The notes beneath the pieces are model-generated. The model saw nothing but the letters and a program-made list of their open reading frames with translations. It had not been told where the DNA came from and did not search any database. A program made the translations under genes and the position numbers. A stretch of DNA of 64,000 bases. Source: Pseudomonas sp. IAC-BECa141. GTDB taxonomy: Bacteria; Pseudomonadota; Gammaproteobacteria; Pseudomonadales; Pseudomonadaceae. Position 1 is the first letter of the stretch. Each line of letters opens with the position of its first letter. The stretch lies in assembly GCF_020544405.1 (NCBI RefSeq), contig NZ_CP065410.1, positions 4,402,001 to 4,466,000 of the forward strand, written 5' to 3'. Below, piece after piece: positions 9,339 through 18,349 of the stretch.

Positions 9339-9694
9339 TAAGTCGAGCGAAGTGTGATCAAAAACACACCGACAATTACTAATACTATTCCAGCTATTGT
9401 AGTGGTATGAAACGGCTCTCTAAAAATAACCACAGAGGAAACAGCGACCGTTGCAACTGCACCGGCTGTAAGAACAGGGTGCGCTATATTCAGTGGTAGG
9501 CGCGCTAGCGCGGCTGCATACAACAGGAATGCAGCGCCGTACAATCCCAAGCCAAGCCAAAATGGCCAGTTCGCCAACGCCGCGAGCGGGTCAGTAAACG
9601 AAGGAAACTTACGCGGCGCCATCATGGCCATTTTAATTAATACACTGGCGGATGCATTAGACAAAATCCCTACGATCAAAATAAGCCATTTCAT
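9338..9694 (-). CDS. Small SMR/EamA-type membrane protein, probable lipid-linked sugar flippase subunit
   Basis: A 118-residue protein with four predicted transmembrane helices (MKWLILIVGILSNASASVL; FWLGLGLYGAAFLLYAAAL; VLTAGAVATVAVSSVV; TIAGIVLVIVGVFLI) and an SMR-like arrangement. This resembles ArnE/ArnF subunits and fills the role GtrA-type proteins play in moving polyprenyl-phosphate sugars across the inner membrane. ATG 9694 is chosen because it overlaps the previous stop as ATGA; the reading frame extends upstream but lacks that coupling. It sits between a TIM-barrel isomerase and a lipid-phosphate sugar synthase-like GT2, which supports a flippase role. Transport of drugs rather than lipid sugars cannot be excluded from sequence. 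Confidence 0.75.
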   Translation of the reverse strand: MKWLILIVGILSNASASVLIKMAMMAPRKFPSFTDPLAALANWPFWLGLGLYGAAFLLYAAALARLPLNIAHPVLTAGAVATVAVSSVVIFREPFHTTTIAGIVLVIVGVFLITLRST

Positions 9695-10527
9695 GATAAA
9701 CATCCGGAGATATTTTCTCGATAGCAACCGACAGCAATGCCCAAGGCACGCTCAATCGATACAATATTTGGCTCGTTTTTTTGACCTAACATCTCGATAC
9801 AGACTATATGTTTCGGTAAGTAATCGTGAAGTGCACGGCTCATCACTTTATGGTCAGTGGCACCATCGCCAAGCGGGACCAGGTTGGGCTCACTGGAGTG
9901 AACATGGCCAATCAGATCAGCAAACTGCTCCAAAGCCGTTGAGGGCTGTTCACGAGTAATCGTCAACGCTCCAGTATCAAACTGCATCTTGATGAATGGA
10001 TGATCGACTTCGCGGACGACCTGCGCGGTTTCAGCACTGGTTACCATATAGTTTGCACCATAGCAGACAGGGTTCGGCTCCAGGCATAGAGTGGTGCCAT
10101 ACTCTCCGGCTACGTCTCCGAGTTTTCGGAAAAAAGGAATTGCAATTGAGGCGGCTTCCGCATCCGTTAATCCGCTGCGATCCCTGTTTTTGGGGGATCC
10201 AAAAACCAAATGCTTTGCACCCAGCCCTTCCCCGATCCGGCATATATTAGACAGATGCTTGATCATCTCACTTCTACTTTCATCTGTGCCGAATACATTT
10301 AATCCGGTAGTTCCGAAAAGCAAGGACTGCATGCCGACTATTTCAATGCCCCTAGAATTCCACCAATCTCTGACACTCGATATGTCTGAACTTCGAGCTT
10401 TGGCAGGTTCCGAAAAATACTTACTCGGAGCCACATCTATAGCATCAACCGAAAACCTGTTCAATATACTCGCAACAGCTTCGTCGTGTTCAACGCTCCA
10501 AGCTATATTTGAAATGGAAATCCTCAT
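9691..10527 (-). CDS. Sugar phosphate isomerase/epimerase-like TIM-barrel protein
   Basis: A 278-residue protein of the xylose-isomerase-like/AP endonuclease 2 TIM-barrel superfamily. Candidate metal ligands lie in TTLCLEPNPVCYG, FIKMQFDTGAL, IGHVHSSEPN and KHIVCIEML, spaced as in IolE-type and related isomerases/epimerases. In this cluster it probably converts a sugar, perhaps acting with the adjacent SDR and FAD oxidoreductase on an unusual monosaccharide; the substrate is not evident. Both ends overlap neighbours by four bases (ATGA), indicating a translationally coupled operon. Confidence 0.75.
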   Translation of the reverse strand: MRISISNIAWSVEHDEAVASILNRFSVDAIDVAPSKYFSEPAKARSSDISSVRDWWNSRGIEIVGMQSLLFGTTGLNVFGTDESRSEMIKHLSNICRIGEGLGAKHLVFGSPKNRDRSGLTDAEAASIAIPFFRKLGDVAGEYGTTLCLEPNPVCYGANYMVTSAETAQVVREVDHPFIKMQFDTGALTITREQPSTALEQFADLIGHVHSSEPNLVPLGDGATDHKVMSRALHDYLPKHIVCIEMLGQKNEPNIVSIERALGIAVGCYRENISGCLS

Positions 10528-11306
10528 AGAGCAGACCCCTTGGTCTTTGGCTCGGATTGCGCGTAAGCTCTGACCGCCTGAATTGTTTCACGATAACTAT
10601 ATTGATAATTACTTTTCACACCGAAAAGACTAGCATGTATAGTTCGCATATCGTAAACAGGGGATGGCTTATCATTAGTATTCTGAAATTCCACGCCGAA
10701 ACCGGATTTTGATATATCACCAACCGATATGGGAGCAGCTGTCAGATGAACAAGCTTTAGATTTGCATTAACTGCTATCGATATATCGTACCAAAGGTTA
10801 ACCATAGGATAAAATTGAAAAACCGCATTACTGTCGATAGACTCAACATTATTATTATTCAAAAAATCATAAATAACATTTTTTCGCAACCCCGGTCCTA
10901 CTAAGCCAGGCAACCTTACAATCAGGTGGTTGGAAAACTGTTCTTCTACAAATTTCTCAAGTAGCCGTCTATGAAGACCATAGGGATGAAGGTCAATCTC
11001 GTTAATCTGTGTATTTTCATCGACAGCTACTGCATGCATGAAAACATCTACTGTACTTATCAAAATAAATTTTTTACATTTTAAGCTCTTGAGAATATCA
11101 ATAAGCCCCAGTATGTTTTCTAGGTCAGCTTCAGGTCGGGAGTTGGCAATCCATTTTTGCGCAGGTGCGCCGGCGCAAACAACAGTGTCAAATTCCTTAC
11201 CCTGAATTTCAGCAATATTCGTGGAGCGATAAAGAAAATCAAAATGGGTTTGATTTTGCAGTGTTCCTCCGACGAAACCACTGTAACCGATAAGTGCATT
11301 AGCCAT
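10524..11306 (-). CDS. NAD(P)-dependent SDR, RmlD/epimerase-like, in sugar pathway
   Basis: A 260-residue Rossmann protein with a divergent glycine motif (ALIGYSGFVGGTL) and ILISTVDVF in the catalytic serine region. The Tyr-x3-Lys equivalent appears as YGLHRRLLE, with arginine where lysine is expected, so catalysis may differ or be lost. ATG 11306 is chosen because GGAGGG lies just upstream; an in-frame ATG at 11318 has no such site. It starts 32 bases after the GT-C stop and overlaps the isomerase start by four bases. The region is clearly AT-rich. Function beyond nucleotide-sugar processing is unknown. Confidence 0.65.
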   Translation of the reverse strand: MANALIGYSGFVGGTLQNQTHFDFLYRSTNIAEIQGKEFDTVVCAGAPAQKWIANSRPEADLENILGLIDILKSLKCKKFILISTVDVFMHAVAVDENTQINEIDLHPYGLHRRLLEKFVEEQFSNHLIVRLPGLVGPGLRKNVIYDFLNNNNVESIDSNAVFQFYPMVNLWYDISIAVNANLKLVHLTAAPISVGDISKSGFGVEFQNTNDKPSPVYDMRTIHASLFGVKSNYQYSYRETIQAVRAYAQSEPKTKGSAL

Positions 11307-11338
11307 TCTACCCTCCATTTAAGAAACATTGACCTTCA

Positions 11339-13362
11339 TTACCGAACCTCAATAAGATTCGGGTAGCCATCAAGACTTGGACTTAAGGTCTTACCACTAA
11401 CTGTCACATTAATAAATTGATCGCTATATTCCAGCGCAGTAACTTTACGAAAGCCAGAGGCGGAAAAATTCAGTCCAACATCAAGAAATAGAGACTGTCT
11501 ATTTGAAAAATTATTTTTAACGAAAAACCGAACTCCAGAAACTCCATTAACCCAGTTCAAGTCCGTCATATTAAATGCAACGATTTTTTTATTGTTTGCC
11601 TGCTTATCAAGAACCATTGAGTCACGCCAAATGATATTTATGGAATTACCCAAAACGGTATACTGGCCAAAATCAATTTTTTCGACACTGTAATTTGGCA
11701 GTTTTACCAGGGCCGCGCACGATGCCGCATATTTTGAGGGCCACAACGGCGAGGGCAATTCAAAGCGCTTCCATTCGAAATCCAGATTTTCATATTGATT
11801 GGGACTTGATGACGCGCCATTTTTGTATACATGCAGATAAAATGTCTTACTTGTGTCTAACTGACTGCAGTCGTGGGAGTAAAAAGCCAACTCTCCTTGC
11901 TGGGTGACTTTCACCATTATACCTACCGAAGTTTTAATCTCACGACCAGGATCCGCCAGTAGATTCGCGAAAGTCTCCTCGAACAACGTTCCACGCTCGT
12001 AATTCGCCCCGAACACCACCATCAAAAGCAGTACTAAAATATGACAAACCAATAACGCAGGCTTATAAAATGAGCGCTGCTTCGCCGATTGCCACAGATC
12101 CTGAACACAAAGAATTAGACAAGAGATCGTAATATACGCTAACGCTTGAACAAAACCAAAATACCACAGCACGTAGTTTAATTGAGTGTGGATATAAGAG
12201 TGGCCTTTAGCTAAGACCAGCCAAGATGCAGAAGCAGCAAAAAACACTAAAAACACAACACTGTTCTTTGCGCAAAACTTCCGACTGGAAATAGATACAT
12301 AAAGAAGGCCCGCCAAAGATATCAGTATCAGCCACTTAAAAGCAGCACCAGGCAAGTAAAAGAAAAGCTGAGTTTCCCAGACATTAATATAGCGCTGCAC
12401 TACATCAAATGGAGAGCTTTGAAGCGATGCTTTGAAAACATCATCAAAAGTAGATGGATCACCGTAGGTTCGTCGCTTCACATCTTGCTCGAAAATGTTC
12501 TGCAGACCAGCGACGATAGTATCTCCACGCATTCCAGCATGAAGCAATAGTGCAAAAATAAAACCAACCACGCAAAACGAAAACGTTAATAAAAAGAACT
12601 TCAGATTGCGACGACAATCAGATTCTTGCCTACTAAAAAACGGTGCAACGATAAATATGGAACAGGCAAATAGAGTAATCGCCGAAAGATATTCATATCC
12701 CGCCAAGCTCTTTATAAAAACTGCCAAACCTGTCAGTACGCAGTAGGCCAGTCTTTTGGCATTCCCAATAGACTTGTATGCTAAAGCTGAAAAAACTGCT
12801 GGTAAAAACCAAAGCACCGGAACCCAATAAAGATTTCTGGCAAATGCAACGACCCATGGAGAGCTAATCATTACGACAAAAAAAACCAATGCAAAGCGAC
12901 TACTGTAGACTTTCGAATACAATAGTGAAAGAACACCAACAACTAAAGCAAACAATACAGAATTAATAAGTTGCAACTTATCGATGCTATCAAGACCAAG
13001 CAAAGCATATGCCGTTGAAAAGAAAAGTCCCTGAATACCATATTGCGATTTGTAGGGTGAAAAATATATATCTTTACCAGACGCATCTCCGGCAAATACA
13101 GGATAAGCGTCCAGCATATTTTTTGCGTAATCAAATTTCTGCCCAATCGAGATAAAACCTATATGGGCACCATCTTTGGCAAGTCCGGAGTTATCAGCCG
13201 TAATCCCCCTAGGATTAACGCCTGAGACCCCTTGTCGAAATTATCAAAAAAATACTGGTCGGAGAATTTGAAATAATTAAACTGATAGCTGAACGTGGCC
13301 ACGACCACCATAAAAAATAAAGCTAAAAGATTGAACTTATTCTTAGTCAAGATGTTCAGCAT
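11339..13362 (-). pseudogene. Large polytopic GT-C-like membrane protein, frameshifted near its N terminus
   Basis: The downstream frame (592 residues) has about ten hydrophobic helices and then a roughly 200-residue soluble C-terminal domain, as in lipid-linked-sugar-dependent GT-C transferases (GtrC/ArnT-like). The real N terminus lies in another frame: ATG 13362 with GGAG upstream gives MLNILTKNKFNLLALFF. A 1-base loss at CCGG (13185-13188) separates the frames; restoring it yields AKDGAHIGFISIGQKFDYAK leading into MLDAYPVFAGDASG. The repaired length is 674 residues. A loop with ACDASG-like acidic residues after helix 1 fits the catalytic loop position of GT-C enzymes. The start lies 20 bases inside the upstream FAD oxidoreductase gene. 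Confidence 0.75.
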
Positions 13363-14470
13363 CGAGCTTCTCCAGCACATCATAGATATTATCGATTTTT
13401 CCACCAAGTATTGAAAAGCATCTCGGTAAGTCTTCATATTTCTCGAACAAGATTGGACGACCGTCATCACTTTCGTTTTTCATCAAGATCGTCTTTACTT
13501 CAAACAATGATTCAACGTACTGCGCCTTTGAAAGCGACGGAAGATACCTGGACACGTCTCGCACCATACGGTCTACTTGTGAAATCCGCGGATAATCGCT
13601 GAGTTTTTCATAAGGACTTATCCCGGGTTCATCACGCCATTGAAGGTGTGGCGTGTATCGAACGTGAGATAACGTATGAAGCCCTTTTGCGGGGAAAGGC
13701 ATTAACGAAAAAAAAGGCCCATCCATCACGGTGATACCCAAATCTGCCAGAGGAGCAGGCATTTTCATGAGCGCCATTTCGGTAATTTCCTGCTTCAACT
13801 CCGTTTTTACACCTGGAAAATCACCCTTCAATTGGTTTATCCCGCTATAACTGCAATTGAAAATATATCGACTTGATAATACTTTACGCTCTCCGCCCGT
13901 ATCGCAAATCGCGATGGAGAGTTCTCCGGATGTTGCCTTGGAGATGGATGCCACTTGGGTATCAAGCAACAGGTCAACCCCTGACTCTAACAGTTCAAGC
14001 CGTGCTTTATTGGCAATCAAAGTTGAGTTGAAAGCATACTCCTTGACCAAGTAAACATCTTCAATCAGCCGAGGTTCAAATAGCTTGCGCATTGCCGGAT
14101 CGGCTGTTTGTATTTCCGCACCAATATCGGTACAGAAACGAACAAATTGCTTTGCGGTGACTTTTGAGTTTCGTCGAGAAATAGCGTACAGCTTTGTGAA
14201 CTCTTGATTTACGGCTTCAGGCCAATCTCGCACAAATTTTGGCAAATTCAGGCGGCTGCGGTAAGCGGTAGTGAAGCTTCGCGGATAATGATAGCCATTG
14301 TGCACACGCGCTTGATTATTGTAAGAAGCTCTTAGGAGAAGAGACGATTCTCTTTCTACTAAAAGCACTCTTTTAAATCCGCGATTTTTTGCAAGATAGA
14401 TAGCGATGGCACAGCCATAAAAGCCGCCACCAATAATTACTGCGTCGAAATCCGTTTCAGACATTGGCAT
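13343..14470 (-). CDS. FAD-dependent oxidoreductase of the DAO (D-amino-acid oxidase-like) family
   Basis: About 375 residues with an N-terminal FAD-binding VIIGGGFYGCAIAIYL, ERESSLLLRASYNNQARVHN in the flavin-contact region, and GGKIDNIYDVLEKL near the C terminus, a pattern of DAO-type oxidoreductases that oxidise hydroxy acids or amino acids. In this operon it is more likely to act on a sugar or sugar acid; the substrate is unknown. The start could be ATG 14470 or 14464 (an ORF-extending ATG also lies at 14488); all overlap the preceding GT2 gene, and the 3' end overlaps the start of the GT-C gene. Confidence 0.75.
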   Translation of the reverse strand: MPMSETDFDAVIIGGGFYGCAIAIYLAKNRGFKRVLLVERESSLLLRASYNNQARVHNGYHYPRSFTTAYRSRLNLPKFVRDWPEAVNQEFTKLYAISRRNSKVTAKQFVRFCTDIGAEIQTADPAMRKLFEPRLIEDVYLVKEYAFNSTLIANKARLELLESGVDLLLDTQVASISKATSGELSIAICDTGGERKVLSSRYIFNCSYSGINQLKGDFPGVKTELKQEITEMALMKMPAPLADLGITVMDGPFFSLMPFPAKGLHTLSHVRYTPHLQWRDEPGISPYEKLSDYPRISQVDRMVRDVSRYLPSLSKAQYVESLFEVKTILMKNESDDGRPILFEKYEDLPRCFSILGGKIDNIYDVLEKLDAEHLD

Positions 14471-15494
14471 TATCAACTTGCTCATCATCTGAATTTGTGT
14501 TTCGTTTGGAATAGGCGGACACTTCTTCTATGTTCAACTTTTCACGGCGCGTAACTTTCGAACTCGTCATTTCCTGAGCCACATGATATAGCGGTGCTTC
14601 GTTAGAAAGGCTCGCCATATGCAGGATATATTCGCCAAGCACAAACAGCACTAAAGAAATCAGGAAAAACATGCCTGACTGTTGAAGCGAGACACTAATC
14701 CACCCTGGAGCAACATCAGTTTTAAACAAGCCTACTGCAATAACATAAACACAATAAAGTAAATTCGCCATCGCCCCAAACAAGGAGAGAGAAGTGACAA
14801 GTCGCATAGGTGCTCTGGTAGTGGATACCAACAATCGCATCCCTCTATCAATACTTTCTGCCAGTCGTTTTGGCTGAGATGCCTTAGGTGGCGCGCTATA
14901 CGAAAGTCGAACCTGTGAAAACCCTCCCGTCGCCGGCAGATGGCGATATGTCATGGCTGACTGAGGATGTTGCAAAATAAAATTAATTACCTTCTTGCTC
15001 AACAGCCTAAACTGCGGCGCCTCTTTAGCAAGGTGAACTCCGTTGAAATGATTGTACATACCATGAAAAACGGCGAAAGCTGCTCGGTATCCGAGGCTAT
15101 GAGTAGGTTTTTTCTCGTTATTTGCAAAGACGACATCAACTCCATCAATTGCCTTTTGCAGCATTGATGGCAAAAATTCTATACTATCGACAAGCGGATC
15201 AATTACTGCGACATAGTCACCCAAAGCACTTTCTAGCCCAACCCACGACGCAGTATCTGAATCGACTTCTTTTGTCAGTGCGTAAACTTGCAGATTGGCA
15301 ATGCCATCTTCACTTGTCAGTCGCTTCATTACTGAAATGCTTTCATCTTCAGAAGCATTATCTACAATAATAATCTCGTAATCACGCACGACTTCAGAGA
15401 CTACACTAGTAGCATCCGTGATAATCTTTTCAAGATCCAGCGCTTGATTCCTGACGACAAAAACAACAGAAACAAAACAAGGAAAAAAACTCAT
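14457..15494 (-). CDS. GT2 glycosyltransferase with two C-terminal membrane helices (GtrB/DPM-like)
   Basis: A 345-residue GT-A protein: FVSVVFVVRNQALDLEKII, EIIIVDNASEDESI and GDYVAVIDPLVDS (DxD-like acidic site). It is followed by two hydrophobic helices at about 227-255 (LFGAMANLLYCVYVIAVGLF) and 268-290 (GMFFLISLVLFVLGEYIL). This two-helix tail is typical of GtrB and bacterial DPM synthases, which transfer a sugar to undecaprenyl phosphate. It is the first gene of the tightly coupled seven-gene set and overlaps the FAD oxidoreductase start. A 110-base gap separates it from the upstream GT2. Confidence 0.8.
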   Translation of the reverse strand: MSFFPCFVSVVFVVRNQALDLEKIITDATSVVSEVVRDYEIIIVDNASEDESISVMKRLTSEDGIANLQVYALTKEVDSDTASWVGLESALGDYVAVIDPLVDSIEFLPSMLQKAIDGVDVVFANNEKKPTHSLGYRAAFAVFHGMYNHFNGVHLAKEAPQFRLLSKKVINFILQHPQSAMTYRHLPATGGFSQVRLSYSAPPKASQPKRLAESIDRGMRLLVSTTRAPMRLVTSLSLFGAMANLLYCVYVIAVGLFKTDVAPGWISVSLQQSGMFFLISLVLFVLGEYILHMASLSNEAPLYHVAQEMTSSKVTRREKLNIEEVSAYSKRNTNSDDEQVDNANV

Positions 15495-15604
15495 ACCATC
15501 GCCCCTCTAAAGCCCACAAAAAAATCAACTTCCAAGTCACCCTTTTGTTATCGTTGCTGCAATTGTCGCCCCTCCGAGCAGCAAAGACTTTTCAAGATCA
15601 AATT

Positions 15605-16540
15605 TCAGCTCCCCCGATTCACAGCCCGGAGGCAACAGACAAAGAAAAAGAGAATTTTATCTCGCAAACGGCGACGACACTTCCAGGCATGCAGGGATAG
15701 CGTCAGAAACTCCAACCTTCCCATCATTTTCCATGAACTGAAAAATGGATGTTGGTTCATACCCACTAGCGCAGCTATTAACCTGACCTGTGAAAACCAC
15801 CAACCATCCTGAATGGTTTTATATCTTGAAATAAGCGACTTTATCCCAGCATTCGCACCGACCTGATTCCTTTCATGCTGTCGATAGCGCAGTGTTGAGC
15901 GAGGATCGATAAACCATTCAAACCCCCTGCTTCGGGCAAACGCATAAACATACCAATCATGCAGGGAAACAGATTGAAGTTTTTCCCAACTCTGCAGCAT
16001 TAATGCCTTTAACGGGTCGGCGACTTTCCGGCTCATCAAATAAGTACAGCCCGGACCCGCGGCCTCAAATAGATAATCCCACTCGACCTGAGGTTGCGCC
16101 TTGTCCAACAAGAGAGTTTTGCCGCTTGGCCAAAATGCGGTGACGTTACTGGAATACGCATCAACATTATGACTCTGAAGCATCCGGACAGAGTGATCGA
16201 GCTTGTTCGTATCCCAGATATCATCCTGATCAGAAAACGCTACGTAGTCATAGCCTTCAAAACTAACGTCGCGAATCAGACGGAAAAAGTTACGGGCAGC
16301 GCCTCCGAACTTCTCGGAGACAGGCAGGAGAACCACCTCGGTATGCTCGGCCGCACAAGCGGCGCACCACTGCTCGGTACCATCAGAGGAAGGGTCGACA
16401 CTGATGTAAATTGTCAGGTCCACCGCCGTCTGGTGGCGGATTGACTCAATCTGTTCCTCTAACCAGTGCACGCCATTATAAGCCGCCAGTAAAACAGCGA
16501 TTCGGGGTTTTACTGGCATATGGTTTTTTCGAGCACTCAC
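15605..16540 (-). CDS. GT2 glycosyltransferase, probable rhamnosyltransferase
   Basis: A 311-residue inverting GT-A enzyme with IAVLLAAYNGVHWLEEQI at the start, ISVDPSSDGTEQW, and DYVAFSDQDDIWD (the DQDD metal/nucleotide motif common in rhamnosyltransferases). It lies 29 bases downstream of rmlA in the same direction. That supports use of dTDP-L-rhamnose, though acceptor and linkage cannot be predicted. ATG 16540 (MSARKNHMPVKPR) is given; MPVKPR further in is possible. Confidence 0.75.
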   Translation of the reverse strand: MSARKNHMPVKPRIAVLLAAYNGVHWLEEQIESIRHQTAVDLTIYISVDPSSDGTEQWCAACAAEHTEVVLLPVSEKFGGAARNFFRLIRDVSFEGYDYVAFSDQDDIWDTNKLDHSVRMLQSHNVDAYSSNVTAFWPSGKTLLLDKAQPQVEWDYLFEAAGPGCTYLMSRKVADPLKALMLQSWEKLQSVSLHDWYVYAFARSRGFEWFIDPRSTLRYRQHERNQVGANAGIKSLISRYKTIQDGWWFSQVRLIAALVGMNQHPFFSSWKMMGRLEFLTLSLHAWKCRRRLRDKILFFFVCCLRAVNRGS

Positions 16541-16569
16541 GAAACATCCTTTGCATCAAATCGCTATTT

Positions 16570-17460
16570 TCAGCGATTAGTTGGTTCCAAGAGTTTCTGC
16601 AAGTACTGTCCGTATCCCGTCTTCTTCAGCGCATCAGCCTGCGCACCCAGCTGCTCAGCATTGATCCAGCCATTGTGGTACGCGATCTCCTCCAGGCAAG
16701 CCACCTTGAGCCCCTGACGCTGCTCGATGGTGTGTACGAAGTGGCTGGCTTCAAGCAGCGAATCGTGTGTACCTGTATCGAGCCAAGCGAACCCACGACC
16801 GAGCATTTCAACACTCAGTGTCTTTCTCTCAAGATACGCACGGTTGACGTCAGTGATTTCCAACTCACCGCGCTCCGATGGCTTGATGCTCTTCGCAATC
16901 TCGACGACATCGTTATCGTAGAAATAAAGACCGGTCACGGCGTAGTTGGATTTTGGCTTGAGCGGTTTTTCTTCAATACTCAGAGCACGACCCGTTTTGT
17001 CGAATTCGACAACACCGAAACGCTCTGGATCGGACACGTGATAACCGAAGACCGTAGCACCTTTCTGCTGAGTAGTTGCCGAACGCAAATTATCCGAGAA
17101 ATGCTGACCATAGAAGATATTGTCGCCAAGAATCAGGCAGCAAGGGTCTTTGCCGATGAATTCTTCACCGATGATGAAGGCTTGAGCCAGACCATCCGGG
17201 CTAGGCTGCTCGGCATAGGTAAGCTTGATACCGTAGAGGCTGCCATCACCCAACAACTTGCGGAAACATGGCAGATCTTCCGGTGTGGAGATGATCAGAA
17301 TTTCACTCATTCCCGCCAGCATCAGTACAGATAGCGGATAGAAGATCATCGGCTTGTCGTAGATCGGCAGCATCTGCTTCGACACGCCAAGGGTTAACGG
17401 ATGCAGGCGTGTGCCCGAGCCGCCAGCGAGGATGATGCCTTTACGATTTGTCGTAATCAT
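16570..17460 (-). CDS. rmlA: Glucose-1-phosphate thymidylyltransferase RmlA
   Basis: Makes dTDP-glucose from dTTP and glucose-1-phosphate, the first step to dTDP-L-rhamnose. The 296-residue length and motifs fit closely: [16 protein letters not shown] (nucleotide binding), [18 protein letters not shown], and [11 protein letters not shown] (catalytic Asp and metal site). Its start overlaps the rmlD stop as ATGA. The product of the operon may feed both O-antigen and core LPS rhamnosylation. Confidence 0.97.
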   Translation of the reverse strand: MITTNRKGIILAGGSGTRLHPLTLGVSKQMLPIYDKPMIFYPLSVLMLAGMSEILIISTPEDLPCFRKLLGDGSLYGIKLTYAEQPSPDGLAQAFIIGEEFIGKDPCCLILGDNIFYGQHFSDNLRSATTQQKGATVFGYHVSDPERFGVVEFDKTGRALSIEEKPLKPKSNYAVTGLYFYDNDVVEIAKSIKPSERGELEITDVNRAYLERKTLSVEMLGRGFAWLDTGTHDSLLEASHFVHTIEQRQGLKVACLEEIAYHNGWINAEQLGAQADALKKTGYGQYLQKLLEPTNR

Positions 17461-18349
17461 TTGTTCAGAACTTCCCTAAGCATTCGGGTTACACCACTTT
17501 GCCAATCCGGCAAGTGTAGAGAAAAATTGTCACGCAGCTTCTGAGTATTCAGTCGCGAATTCAGCGGCCGACGCGCGGGCGTGGGATAAGCGGAGGAATC
17601 AATCGGATTGACCACCTTGACGGCGAGTTCCTCGCCATTACCCCTCGCAAATGCAATCACATGGCTGGCGTAGCCGTACCAGGACACTTCGCCACTCGCT
17701 GCGAGGTGATACACACCTGACAGCTCTGGCCGCTCCGCAGCCTGGCGGATGGCCAGCGCGGTGACATCGGCAATCAGATCAGCTCCTGTAGGGGCGCCGA
17801 CCTGATCATCAATCACGTTCAACGTTTCACGGTCTTTAGCCAGGCGCAACATGGTCTTTGCAAAGTTATTGCCGCGAGCGGCATACACCCAGCTCGTGCG
17901 AAAAATCAGATGCTTGCAGCCCGACGCAATGATCGACTGCTCCCCAGCCAGCTTACTTGCGCCGTATTGATTCACCGGGGCGACTGGATCTGACTCCTTC
18001 CACGGCTTGGAGCCTTGGCCATTGAAGACATAATCAGTCGAGTAATGAATCAACCAGCCCCCAGAGCCTTGGCTTCCTCCGCCATGAGCTGGCTGGCTTG
18101 AGCATTCACGCGATCGGCCAGCACCGCCTCCACTTCAGCCTTGTCGACAGCAGTATAAGCTGCAGCGTTGACAATGATGTCTGGCTTGAGCTTTCGAATT
18201 GTGACGCGAAGCGCCTCCAGATTGGACAAGTCGCCGCATAATCCATCATCGGCATGGCGATCAAGCGCTATCAGCTCGCCCAGTGGCGATAGCGAACGCT
18301 GCAGCTCCCAACCTACCTGGCCATTTTTGCCCAACAGGAGAATTTTCAT
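17457..18349 (-). pseudogene. rmlD: dTDP-4-dehydrorhamnose reductase RmlD, frameshifted
   Basis: The last enzyme of dTDP-L-rhamnose synthesis, encoded in two frames. The first ([33 protein letters not shown]) stops after KALGAG. The second resumes with IHYSTDYVFNGQG, PVNQYGASKLAGE (catalytic Tyr-x3-Lys) and runs to 17457. The break falls at a run of five C on the plus strand (18058-18062); one more C gives GGWLIHYSTDYVF without a gap. The repaired length is 297 residues, normal for RmlD. If the lesion is real, dTDP-rhamnose synthesis from this locus would fail unless another reductase exists. Both ends overlap rmlB and rmlA by four bases. Confidence 0.92.
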
